This document shows positions 53,580-64,000 of a DNA stretch of 64,000 nt, piece by piece. Position 1 is the first letter of the stretch. Every line of letters begins with the position of its first letter. The stretch is taken from assembly GCA_029948255.1 (NCBI GenBank), contig JALIZF010001203.1, positions 25,001 to 89,000 on the forward strand, written 5' to 3'. The position numbers and the translations under genes were made by a program. The stretch comes from Telmatactis stephensoni. Lineage: Eukaryota; Cnidaria; Anthozoa; Actiniaria; Isophelliidae. The notes beneath the pieces are model-generated. The model was not told the DNA's origin. It did no database searches and saw nothing but the letters and a program-made list of their open reading frames with translations.

Positions 53580-55813
53580 ATGTTAGTTATGATGTGTACT
53601 TGGCAAATGTTTTTAGTGATTTTTATTATTTCTTTCAACATTATCCACATCAAAGCAGGCTATAAACAGATTACAGTAGCAACGTACAACCTATGGAATG
53701 TGATGTTCACCTGGGAAGCGAGAAAATACTACATTGTTGAAATGGTGAGAAATTGAACAAGTTGAGAAAAAATATTATTTCACCACTTTGTTGAACGCTA
53801 TTTCGAAATTTTTTGGATCTCTCAATCCATACTTTGTTTTGTAGGTAAATCAGTCAGGGTTTTTTGTTTTAGAAGGTGCTCTCTGTGATAAAAATTCACA
53901 GATCAGTAATTCAACAGTGTCTTGCTTAGACAAGTCATTAATTATTGAAGAAAAAGTGAAAAAAATATTTAAGTTATATCCCCAGCGCGCGGGAGAGGGA
54001 GGGAGTATTGAGTGTCTATTTGGTCTGGGTTAGGGTCACAGTTGTTGAACTGTTGCAAATGCCAAAACAAAAAACAGACACGATGAGTGGAAAATTTGAA
54101 AAAATAATATCAAATGCAGATCTGCCTTTACTTTTCTTGTTTACTGAAACAGATTTAATTAATTAAGCACCCTTCAAAAATGCAAAATATATCGTACTAA
54201 ATTTCCAGATAAAGAAAGCAAGCCCTGATGTGATAGGCTTTCAAGAAGTCCGTTCAGATCTATTGGGTACAAGGAATCAGATGACTGAAATACAAGCACT
54301 TCTTGGACCAAAATACAAGCATTCCAGCTATCATCCAGTTAGTAGAGTTACTCACAAATCAGGTCAGCAGGCCCCACCTGGATGGGAGCAAGAAGGACTA
54401 GGGATATTAAGCAAGCATCCTATAATGTTAAGCCATGCTATACAACTCAAGAATAAGATAAATAACCCAGATAAAAACAAAAGAATTATCGTTCATGCTC
54501 AACTTGACATTAATGGTGATGAAATTGATGTTACATTAGTTCATTTGTCGTATGATCGACAACAACAGTGCCAAAATGCTGTAGATATAATAAATTATCT
54601 GGCATCTGTAGGAAGTGAGCGATCTGTCGTATTGGGTGATTTTAATGCATATGAGGACTTTAATTGGCCTGCTGCGGCAATTATGAAAGGCTCATTTATA
54701 CCTAATGGTGGCTGTAAACCAGACAAGTTCTTTGAGCCACAAGATTCTGGTCGTGGTTATGGCTATGTTGATGCCTGGTCTACCACTAATGGCAACAAGG
54801 AAGGATATACATTTAGCAATATGGTATGTACTACTACTGGTGATGTCTTAGTACTAATGCCCTGTTTAGAGCAGATTTCGTATGAGTGTGAAATGGACCA
54901 TGCCGCGTTGTGGCCATGTCAGTGCCGTGATGTCTATAGAAATATTCAAGATTCCTTCTGTAACCATGCCATGACCGTGCGGTACCATTCTCACAGTCAT
55001 ACCAAATCTACTCTTTATGAAGACAAGTTGTCCCTGTGGGTCAATTAACCTACACCAATTCACCTAGATGGATTTTTCTTCAAAATGAATAAATTTGCTT
55101 TAATAGGCAAACTGGTGTAGGCAAATTGGGGGTAAGGGGGAGGGGGTTTAGACACACCCTCTCTGACTCCTTCGATCATTTTTTTTGTGTTTTAGCCTCA
55201 TCCTGGTTTAATCAACAGACCAGATAGAATCTTAGTATCAACAACAGGTCTTGGAGTAATGTCTACACAACTACTTGGTGGAGGAACAAGATACAGGGAC
55301 AGCTACTACTACAGTGCACTGAACATGTGGTATAGACTGCACACCGTTTTGAGTTATGCAAACACTTCTCTAGAGGGTAGTGGTGTAACATATACTTGTC
55401 ACCAAGACTGTGGACCCCATGGATCTTGCCGTTGTGGTGTCTGTGTCCAGGGGGGTGCAGAAAACAGCTGTGATTTACAGTTTTGTTATGAATGTAGTCC
55501 ATCTCATTATAACTCCTTAATGGTGCTAATACTATGCATAGCTGTATATATAGGACTATTAATATACATTACATTTAAACTTTTCCTTAGGTTAGCTTTC
55601 CCTAGAGGACGAAGGTATAACCATAGATTACTGTTTATACTTCCAAACAGGACTTTGTTCATATTTCTAGTGTTCATAGTATTTATTATTTACTTGATCA
55701 CAATTTTAAATTTCTCGGATACACTAGACACTGTAATTGGAAGGATTCCAGAGGAAATGTTTCCCTCAGATCATCTAATGGTTGTTGCACAGTTGAAGGT
55801 TACTTATCGATAG
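53580..55813 (+). CDS. Membrane-anchored endonuclease/exonuclease/phosphatase-fold protein with inserted EGF/TM hairpin
   Basis: Three exons, 53580-53744, 54209-54823 and 55196-55813, all in phase, give 465 aa. An N-terminal hydrophobic signal (about 9-24) precedes an EEP (DNase I-like) catalytic domain: TYNLWN (N37), GFQEVR (E68), LVHLSY (H167), LGDFNAY (D199, N201) and RPDRIL (D270). Instead of the usual short path to the last motif, about 175 residues intervene: a Cys-rich EGF-like stretch (about 328-361), TM helix 1 (about 368-389), a basic loop (FPRGRRYNHR), and TM helix 2 (about 413-433). Only then comes the terminal SDH motif (D452-H453). Both TM helices together return the chain to the lumenal/extracellular side, so the SDH can rejoin the fold. 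Substrate unknown; the fold includes nucleases, sphingomyelinases and phosphatases. Confidence 0.85.
54864..55018. mobile_element. MITE family A, best copy
   Basis: Starts AGAGCAGATTTCGTATGAGT and ends ACAGTCATACCAAATCTACT, giving imperfect terminal inverted repeats of about 25 bp. The core CCATGTCAGTGCCGTGATGT is common to all copies. It sits about 40 bp after the exon 2 donor of the EEP gene. Confidence 0.85.
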
Positions 55814-56774
55814 GTAATTGGTCAATATACTTATTGCATGACATACCCTGAATCCAATATTTCAACTATGCTTATAAATCTCTTATCCCACTGAAAACAG
55901 TGGTGATAATCACTTTATTGTCACTGGTGGCATTAACCTAATAGTTATCACCACTGTACAGGTAATACTGGTGCCATATGAATTACACATGGTCTCAATA
56001 GGCATAGGATCAATGATGATGTGTACTACCAATAGGTAGCACATAACATTAGGAGCATCCCAGTCACAAGTCTAATTATATGCAGCAGTTACAAAACTAA
56101 AATTGTGTGCATCAAACATGATAAATGGTTTAAGTATTGCAACAAGTGTGATCATAAATGATTTAATATCATCACTTAAAGGTCACTCACGCTGCACCCT
56201 TAAGCTTGACTTATGATAAATCCTTTATCACACTTTTGGCCATTCTGAAACCCTTTACATAATAATTATCAACAGAGAATTGCTATTAGATATATAAATA
56301 TGTTTATTACAAGACCATGTACAAGAGAGAGATCAAAAAGTTTTACAGATAACTTTCCATCCATTCATACATTTACTTACGTGTAACTATTTATAAATTG
56401 ATAAGTGTACAAAGTTTCTTGTAACTCTAAAAGGAACAGAGGTCAATGACAGATGGTAAAATCTAGTGATCTTTCATGTGTAAGTTATCTTCTTGAGTCA
56501 TTTTAATCTCACTACTGAATAGGTGATGTACTGATGTTACTGTTTAGATGTTGTCCCATAGACATTCAATGGATTGAATATTTGTCTTGTAAATTACATC
56601 ATTACTACAATATAGCCACAGTTGAACCTCCACAATGGCCAGTACCTCCCTGTCATTACTTCCCTGCCATTAGTCTGACCCATGTTTACTCTATTTATTG
56701 AAAGTTCAATACAATGGCTGCCTCTCCACAACTTGAGCTGTACCCAAGGTCAGGCTATTGTGGAGATCTCCAAC

Positions 56775-56915
56775 TGCAGAGCGGTTCCCATGTGACTGTG
56801 CTGTTAGTCACAGTATGGCACAGTTACCACAGGAATGTCAAATGCTTTTATAGACATCATGGCACTTATATGGTAATGGCATGGTCTGTTTTACACTCAT
56901 TAAATCTATTATAGA
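56775..56915. mobile_element. MITE family A copy, inverse orientation
   Basis: CATGTGACTGTGCTGTTAGT, TTTTATAGACATCATGGCAC and TTACACTCATTAAATCTATT read as the inverse of the 54864 copy. Confidence 0.75.
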
Positions 56916-57315
56916 GCCAACCTGACAATAATTGCAAAACCATTTGCATTAGATTCAGAGGCTCTTTCTATTTAATAGTGTCAACATCAAATGTTAGCTA
57001 AATGGAAGTTTGATCGATAATAATTATTTATTTAATTATTTTATTACTTCTTGATTTAATATATTTTAACTATTCAAAAGTGAGACTAGAATGACTCTTT
57101 TAATTTATTTCTGAGATTTATCCTCAATTTTGAAATTTGACTGACAAGATAAGATTTTAAAGGTTTTCAATCAAAATAAATGAAGAGAAAATAAAGCTAT
57201 CAAATGAATGCTATCTTGTAGCTACATGTACCCTTGTATGTTTGTTTTGTTTTGTTTTACTGCAAAAATGCTTGTATCGTGACTGACAACTTTAAACGTT
57301 TAGTTGAATTTTGGG

Positions 57316-57475
57316 TTTATCTGATCTGCCAATAATCATGTGAAGGGGACAGAGCTTATATAATTAAATGCCCCTAATCTACCTTTGCCATCCACCATGA
57401 TGTCCCTAGCCTGAGGCATTTGCATAAGCTCCACTCCCTTCACATGATTGGCAGATCAGAAAAACCTAAAATCTG
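57316..57475. repeat. Inverted repeat (GATCTGCCAATAATCATGTG arms)
   Basis: GGGTTTATCTGATCTGCCAA and ATCATGTGAAGGGGACAGAG are mirrored by CCCTTCACATGATTGGCAGA and TCAGAAAAACC, with arms of about 60 bp. Confidence 0.75.
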
Positions 57476-57813
57476 TTAAACTGAAAATTTGAATTCATTA
57501 TTGGTCGCAATAAAAGCATTTTTGCAGTAACTTGTAGCAGTTGTTTTTAATTCGTGACACTTTTTTTCATGTGTTGGTTTACATTTACAGGTATGGAAGA
57601 GTTGTTGCATGCAACTATCACAGCTATAGCCACTAGGGAAATTACATGAAATCTGTGTTTGTAACCACTGTCTTGTTATCTGCACAATCATGTAAATGTA
57701 CACTTTCCTCCTTAGTAGTGCTGCAGATGCAAGCCTTTTCAAATAGCAGAAGAAACCTTGACAAAAATGGATGCAATATAATGGAATTTCTCTTTCAATG
57801 TATTTTGGGTTGG

Positions 57814-60800
57814 TCACTGTACTCCATGATATTCAACTGATTTAGAAGGATCTGCTGGAAATTTCTTTTGGCAAAATGTCATCAGTCTTTTTAGACCTTG
57901 AATATATTTTCTTTGTGTCTCGTCATTTAGGACATCTGAATCTTAGAGTTAAGAAAAACATTAACATCTTTGGGTGTCATTTCACAAGGAAGAAGTGAAT
58001 TGAACATTTTGTCTACACAACCCATATTGCAACAGGTTGTTTAATTAGTCTGTTATTGGTAAACTTAATTTGTGCATAGCCTTAACTTATAAGCAGGATT
58101 TTCATGGTTTACTCCTGTTATCATCAAGCAATAAAGCTATTAAATACATCTCTACTATCTATCTATGTGGTTCAATGAAAACAGAGCACTGACAGCTACA
58201 ATGGCGTGCAGAATACATGTAGTTGAGACACTGTGCCCTAACATTGACATTCATACCCTGCACCATGTAGGTGTTGATATGGCCATATATTCTAAACCCC
58301 CCTCCCCCGACACAATGTTGGATGGGTCAAGTGTTGGACCTAGCAGGAATCTCCCAGGCCTACTCACCTACTCAACATTGAAAGAGGGGGGAGGGGGGAG
58401 CATAAAACAAGCACGACTAATTTAGGCCAAAATTGGGGCAGTGTCTCAACAGGTTCTGCATGCCATTGTAGATGGAAGATCACTCGGAGTTAAGAGGCAC
58501 AGAGGAAAAAATAACCTTTGCTTTTTAGTACAAGTGTTTATAAAGGATACGTGCAACATTTTGAGCGAAGATCTTTTCTCTTCCTGTACGTGCATGGATA
58601 CCAACCATAGTGACACCAATGGGCCATGGTGCATTTCCAATGGCCATTTGTAAATAGGCATCATTGGCCTAGAAAGATAATTAATATATTATGTACATGT
58701 ACACGTGAAATACCAGTAGACATACCAAAACATGCCATGATTATAATAATAATAATACATGACATTCATATAGCGACTACCCAAATCTGCTCTAGGTGCT
58801 TTACAACACACACAAAAAAAGAAAAACCAGACTGAGATAGACCGAGAGCTTATGTTGGCACCTTTGGCTATGATGATGATGATGATGGTTCCTACCTTGA
58901 CATATTCTCTGTCTATTAAGTTTCTTGTAATGTTGGTAAGTGCCTCCTTAATATCAGCTGGTGTGTTCTGTATCATTAAGAACATCAGTGTTACAGACAT
59001 GCTGCACCTTTATCTACAACAATGCACCCAAATGCACTGTGTGTTATGCAAATTAGAGCTGCAGTTTTCATATGAGTGGAGAACAGTCTGGTCTGTACCA
59101 TGACCATGTGAGTACTGTAATTTCTATAAAAACATTTGAAAATTCTGTTGTAACTGTACCATGCGGTGACTGTACTGTTTCCCAGTCATATGAAAAATGC
59201 TCTATGCCCAACACTGCACATACAGTAACTCTGTATTATGTACATTGTTAGAGGAAAAGCTGCAGAAAAGTAAGTGTTGTATTGTGGATCCAGGTTTTAA
59301 GAAAATTTTATAGCATGTCCTGATATCTTAAAGTTGAATAGATGTTACACCAGTCAAGTGGCAACACTGATTTTTCATGCAATGCTGGTACAACTTGGGC
59401 GAAACTCATTACTTGCATTGTGTTGCTGAAGCAAAAGTTGAGCTAAAAATTGTTGTGTGTGGTATATAACACAGCATCAACTTAGCACTGCATGAAAAAT
59501 CATTGTAGCTTAATGATGGTATTCTAAAATAACACTTAAATAACACGATAATGAATGTACCTTAGTTCTAAGTTTTCTTATCAATGGATTGAGGTAGGCT
59601 TGTGTCTGTCTTTGAGTAGCACTTGCTAATTTCCCCTACAAAGTAAAGATTAGATTAAAAATTATTTTTGGTTTTCATTTGATTGAACTATGGCAAATGA
59701 AGTCACTAACAATTTAATGTGCATTACTGTAGATTATACCTCTAGTGTTCTTTTATTTTCTTCAGGTTTACTATTTAAGTCTTGTTCCCATAGTTTAAGT
59801 AGCAGCTGAAGACCAATGACAATTATTTTATTCAAGACAGGAATAAACAATAGCATATTGCGGCCACAAGCACTAACTTACAGTAACTTACTTCTATAAA
59901 CTTTAATGTCACTTCTTGGTCTAGACTGTCATCTCCTTGCCCCATTCCTTTGGCTAAGTCCTGCAATAATCAAAGTGTAATTGTAATGATTACTAGCAAT
60001 TTAATTAGAGATTGAGGTTATTCAATATTTGTTTGTTGATCTACTAGCTATCAAACATTAATATACACTGTATATGGGATACAAGTTGGTATAATCATTA
60101 AGTTTATAAATCAAAACCATTATTTATTGATAAAATAATTTATTATTATGACCCATATAGTCCTGCTCGCATGCTCTTAATAAAACCTTCAGAAAAAGAT
60201 GGCGTGATTGGAGCCGTACAGCTTTGTGTGAGCAGGCTAGAAAAACCCTTCTGGCTCAGCCTGCTCATCTCTGTGCACTACAATTTTATTTTGTATTACT
60301 GACAGAGTTTTTTAGCAATTTTCATAACAGAAAAATCAGGTCATATGATAAAATGCTTATTGACTGAGTGAGTTAGGTTGGGCAGGATGGGAAAATATTT
60401 GGCTTTTGGTCATTTGCACTTGCTAAATATTTTCCCATCCAGCCCTTCCATTCAATCAATAAGTACATAGCAACATTAGTTAATATTGATAGCTTACCTT
60501 AATGTCATCTAGCGTCACTGATTTTGTAGGTTCTACTTCCTTGTTGGCCCTAGCAGCAGCCTCATTATCACCCTACAGAATAATAAAATCAACATGAAAT
60601 TTGAAGAATTTAAAACAAATATCTCCAAAGTTGCATTGCTGATGTGTACAACTAGTAATTATAAACTAAGGTAATGAAACACTATGCAATGGTGCCTGCA
60701 ACAGTCTGTGAATGTAGCTGCCTCACTTTGCAGTATGTGATGTGAGGTGATTGTATTTTAAGGCTACCTACAGCAGTGACATTACCAGAAATCTAAACAA

Positions 60801-63800
60801 AAACAGGGCCAAGTTCCAACTATTGTTATAGGGGCCGAGTAAGGGTGGTAGGTTGGTTAGACCTCTCTCCTCTCACTGCTGTGATCCCTGGTTCGACTCC
60901 CAGATGGGATACTTCATGTAAGTTGAGTTTGATAGTTCGTTCTCTCCCTTGCTCTGAGGGTTTTTCTCCCGGTCCTCCAGTTAAATTTCCTCTCTCCATC
61001 AAAAATGAACTGGTGAGTTGCAAGTAGTATGCATAGAATATTAGAATGTAGTGGTAGTATGTGTAAGAGTACAGTGTCCCCCAATTAGTGCGCAAGTGCA
61101 AGAACATATTGGACACTTAAAGAAAGTTTTTAACAGTACTTCTGCAATGCTCAATGCAACAATAACTTCATTAAGGAACATGTCTGGAATTCTTTACACT
61201 TAGCAGTTACATGTATACAGAGCAATATTATGTAGAATATCATATGTCACAGTCTTTTTACCTGTTTAATAAGTTCTGCTAAGTATTCCTGGTCAATTCT
61301 TTCCATTGCTGCTCTGAAATCATTCCTTAAACCCTGTAAAGAACCTTAAAAAATTACTATATAGACTGTGTAAAGTTATATTTTTTAACTGATACAGTTC
61401 CATTACCCTAGTTCTTTAAAGTTTCTTCTCAACTTAACAATTATTTAATATGATCTATTTTTAGTGCTCTATGATTAAATCACAATTATTATATAACTAT
61501 GACGTAATTTTACCATATAAGGATGAGAGAACTAAGCAAATATGAGGCCGTATTATATACCGTATTACATAGTTGAAAACTGGTTGGCCATATTTTACAT
61601 AAAACAATCGGAGAATAGAAAACTAAGAAGCAGTTATATAATAAATCCTTTATTAGATATTTTCTTGTGTATTACGGGCTGACATTTTACTCATCGCTCG
61701 TATTCTGCCTCGCCTAAAGGCTGGGCAAAATACATACGCGACTCGTAAAATATCAGCCCGTAATACACAAGAAAACATCTAATAAGTGGTATTTATACCT
61801 TGTTGATTTCTGGGGCCATCATTTCAATACGCCTAATGAAAAATAATAATTATAAATAAAATCAATTATCAATGATATCTGAGATGTATTTGATTTTAAA
61901 ATGCATATTTAAGATAAATACCTTTGTCTTTGATAAGCCTCTTCATCTGTTTCTCCAAATAACCTGATAGGTTCACCACGTTCCCTTAGTCTTCTTATTA
62001 CCTTGGAAAACATACAGTCAAGATGATATGGTAAGATGCCGACAAACTGTATTGAAATAGACGTATATAATATTTTGCATTTCCTGATGTGTAAAGTACC
62101 TCATCTCTAGGCATCATGACTAGTTTTCCCTCTCCATCGTCACCTTTCCGTTTCTTGCTGGGACAAACAGATGATTCTTCTGATTTTGATTTATTTCCAA
62201 GTCTTCCCTGTTAAAATGAATAGTACAAAATATACATTGTACCTGGCTGTTTCAGGTAGAGAAAGACCTCCAGAAATGAGCTTAAATAATCAACAAAAAC
62301 GAATATATGATTGGGTCAGTACCTCCTTTTCTTTTTGCCTCAGCTGTACAGAAAACGAAAACAAGTAAGTTAAGCTTAAATATACGTTAGAAATTTAATA
62401 AGCTTAAGTTATCTTTGAAAGGGATCTTACATGTGATTTCATGCATTTAACCACAGGCTTACCAATCTCTGCATGAGTGGAGAGAGTAGTGTGGGCTTCC
62501 TGTGTTATCTGAATGACCGTTAATTTGCTTATTGAACTACGATCGAATTTCTCCTCTAGATTCTCTCTTTCCTTTGACTTTTTGTGTATTTTTTTTCAAT
62601 AATAATAAAGATCATGAGTTAAAGATGGGTTTGTGTTGTGTATTTTGCCCTAAAAGCATCAATAATAGCGGTTTTAGGCCTTCTACTTTCGGGAGGTCAT
62701 TTCATGTCACGGGCCTAGTGAAGAAAGGAGTAAAGGCAGGCAGCTTCGAGCTCAAAATCCTACACCACCTCTCATTCGGACCCAAAATTTTCGCCCTTTT
62801 CGCTTCAGCTTTGCCATAAAAATCACAACCCTCGGAAGACTGGTAATCTGCCTACGATTTGGTGGAGGTCTTGAGTCATGTTGGTGAACGATTTACGAGA
62901 AAATGGACAGCGAATTCGTGATTTTGAAGTCTTCCTATGATCCGGACATCACCCCTACTCAAAGGCATTCCAAATATGAGCTTCAGTTTCAAATTTCCAA
63001 CGCATCCACTCCACCCCGGGCGTAAAACATTTAATTTCCGCGAGTCTCATTGGTGGATTACGCCCGGGGTGGAGTGGATGCGTCGGAAATTTGAAACCGA
63101 AGCTCATATTTGGAATGCTTTTGAGTAGGGGTGATGTCCGGATCATAGGAAGACTTCAAAATCATGAATTCGCTGTCCATTTTCTCGTAAATCGTTCACC
63201 AACATGACTCAAGACCTCCACCAAATCGTAGGCAGATTACCAGTCTTCCGAGGGTTGTGATTTTTATGGCAAAGCTGAAGCGAAAAGGGCGAAAATTTTG
63301 GGTCCGAATGAGAGGTGGTGTAGGATTTTGAGCTCGAAGCTGCCTGCCTTTACTCCTTTCTTCACTAGGCCCGTGACATGAAATGACCTCCCGAAAGTAG
63401 AAGGCCTAAAACCGCTATTATTGATACTTTTAGGGCAAAATACACAACACAAACCCATCTTTAACTCATGATCTTTATTATTATTGAAAAAAAATACACA
63501 AAAAGTCAAAGGAAAGAGAGAATCTAGAGGAGAAATTCGATCGTAGTTCAATAAGCAAATTAACGGTCATTCAGATAACACAGGAAGCCCACACTACTCT
63601 CTCCACTCATGCAGAGATTGGTAAGCCTGTGATTTAACTCATCTACAAGATTATCAATTGATCTGTCTTCATCTATTTATCATATCTTTACCTCTTGCTT
63701 TTTCTTGTATTCTTCAGCCTGTTTAGCAGCAAGTTCACCCCTTTTGAAGTATTTTTTGTTCTAAAACATTGGAACGTCATATTAAACACCTGATACCATT

Positions 63801-63923
63801 GGCTCTCAACGTTTCTGTGCTCATAATTCAATATTTTTGACACAAAATGTTACATACCGATGTGACTTCATTCTGATCTAACTGCTTTTTCTTACGATCG
63901 ATCTCTGCCAGCAGAAAATCCAT
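57814..63923 (-). CDS. PRPF18: Pre-mRNA-splicing factor 18
   Basis: U5-associated second-step splicing factor. Thirteen exons on the minus strand: 63858-63923, 63692-63760, 62100-62207, 61922-62001, 61799-61832, 61262-61333, 60498-60572, 59892-59960, 59740-59805, 59561-59635, 58896-58967, 58551-58668 and 57814-57935; 1026 nt, 341 aa, matching the human 342. All phases join. Landmarks: [11 protein letters not shown]; the PRP4-like motif [19 protein letters not shown]; the Prp18 domain (about residue 190 on) with [33 protein letters not shown] and [13 protein letters not shown], then [20 protein letters not shown]. Reading straight past the 58551 donor would give a truncated tail ending YKHLY; splicing to 57935 restores the family C-terminus. 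The introns carry many repeats. Confidence 0.96.
58196..58471. mobile_element. MITE, CTACAATGGCGTGCAG family (copy 2)
   Basis: A 276-bp element with CTACAATGGCGTGCAGAA at the left and TGCATGCCATTGTAG at the right, in the last PRPF18 intron. It is the inverse of copy 1 at 5283-5559. Confidence 0.85.
58741..58880 (+). repeat. AAT repeat with GCGACTACC...CTCTAGGTGCTTTACA element and GAT repeat
   Basis: ATAATAATAATACATGACAT, ATATAGCGACTACCC and GCTCTAGGTGCTTTACAACA correspond to the element end at 38548-38640. A GATGATGATGATGATGATG run follows at 58871, next to the PRPF18 exon at 58896. Confidence 0.6.
59055..59205. mobile_element. MITE family A copy
   Basis: TTTCATATGAGTGGAGAACA, CCATGACCATGTGAGTACTG and CCCAGTCATATGAAAAATGC in family order. 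PRPF18 intron. Confidence 0.8.
60355..60465. repeat. Inverted repeat (GGATGGGAAAATATTT arms)
   Basis: TTATTGACTGAGTGAG plus GGGCAGGATGGGAAAATATT is mirrored by AATATTTTCCCATCCAGCCC plus CAATCAATAA. PRPF18 intron; a half-copy may lie at 39461-39520. Confidence 0.7.
60831..61128 (+). mobile_element. Second tRNA-type SINE family
   Basis: The head GGTTGGTTAGACCTCTCTCC with a clear B box GGTTCGACTCCC (60891-60902), an AGTGTCCCCCAATTAGTGCG block, and a GGACACTTAAAGAAAG end. The 3' part recurs at 49590-49672 and its inverse near 2960-2985. PRPF18 intron. Confidence 0.8.
61652..61787. mobile_element. Palindromic MITE close to a PRPF18 splice donor
   Basis: TTTATTAGATATTTTCTTGT and GTATTACGGGCTGACATTTT are mirrored by AAAATATCAGCCCGTAATAC and ACAAGAAAACATCTAATAAG. 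The right end is about 10 bp from the donor (61797-61798) of the exon at 61799-61832. Confidence 0.85.
62452..63631. mobile_element. 1180-bp hairpin transposon with 7-bp target duplication
   Basis: Two 574-bp arms (62452-63025 and 63058-63631) are inverse copies with only a handful of substitutions; the loop is 32 bp. The ends are CACAGGCTTACCAATCTCTG and its inverse. Identical ATTTAAC flanks lie at 62445-62451 and 63632-63638. A 95-codon open frame occurs in each arm solely because they are mirror images; I do not consider it a gene. It lies in the PRPF18 intron between the exons at 62100-62207 and 63692-63760. Confidence 0.93.
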
Positions 63924-64000
63924 ACAAAGTCAGTAAATAAACCACGTTTTGTCTGACAAACTAAAATCTTTCATGTAAGAACCATAACATTAGAGCCTGC

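Larger units (their letters stand above)
55814..57813. other. Convergent intergenic region EEP-PRPF18
   Basis: AT-rich sequence with a small palindrome at 55900-55962 (CAGTGGTGATAATCA / TAGTTATCACCACTG), a family A MITE (56775-56915) and an inverted repeat at 57316-57475. No gene recognised. Confidence 0.6.

Noticed and set aside
58446..58664. PRPF18 ending YKHLY by reading through 58551
   Set aside because: A canonical donor at 58549-58550 joins in phase to 57814-57935, which encodes the family C-terminus ([13 protein letters not shown]).
62532..63551. Identical 95-codon frames in opposite orientation
   Set aside because: Mirror-image copies in the arms of the hairpin transposon; no recognisable domain, and identity follows from the palindrome and is not evidence of coding selection.

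Overview
The window is nuclear DNA from an animal. It holds seven protein genes split by introns with canonical GT..AG boundaries, AT-rich intergenic DNA, and many short inverted-repeat transposons and tRNA-derived SINEs. The proteins keep strong similarity to vertebrate orthologues. The repeat load, including a family resembling the GGATAAATC-type palindromes I associate with corals and anemones, suggests a marine invertebrate, possibly an anthozoan cnidarian. That assignment is inference from recall.

Layout. (1) 1-3040: intergenic or upstream intron with small repeats. (2) 3042-13388, plus strand: an IQSEC/BRAG-type Arf exchange factor (IQ motif, Sec7, PH), 5' end outside or unresolved. (3) 13389-19818: intergenic, mostly a 3.6-kb foldback element (15997-19600) nested inside an older MITE. 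(4) 19819-21949, minus strand: CCDC77, convergent with IQSEC. (5) 21950-26381: MITEs, a hairpin-rich duplicated block, CT microsatellites and the KDM5 promoter. (6) 26382-44784, plus strand: a complete 25-exon KDM5 H3K4 demethylase, about 1616 aa, all splice phases consistent. (7) 46487-52308, minus strand: THOC7, with a twin 280-bp repeat pair in its last intron. (8) 52608 to about 53450-53570, minus strand: a conserved-looking protein I cannot name. (9) 53580-55813, plus strand: an endonuclease/exonuclease/phosphatase (EEP) fold protein whose last catalytic motif lies beyond an inserted EGF-like/transmembrane-hairpin segment. (10) 57814-63923, minus strand: PRPF18, complete, with a 1180-bp near-perfect hairpin transposon in an intron.

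The genes do not form a pathway. They are an ordinary neighbourhood of chromatin (KDM5), mRNA export (THOC7), splicing (PRPF18), centrosome/cilium (CCDC77) and membrane-traffic (IQSEC) genes. The least ordinary items are the EEP protein with its membrane hairpin, the two giant hairpin elements (one with a 4-bp and one with a 7-bp target duplication), the 22-bp minisatellite built of splice-donor-like sequence inside IQSEC, and the density of palindromic MITEs in introns. All exon calls were made by eye from reading frames, splice consensus and remembered family sequences.
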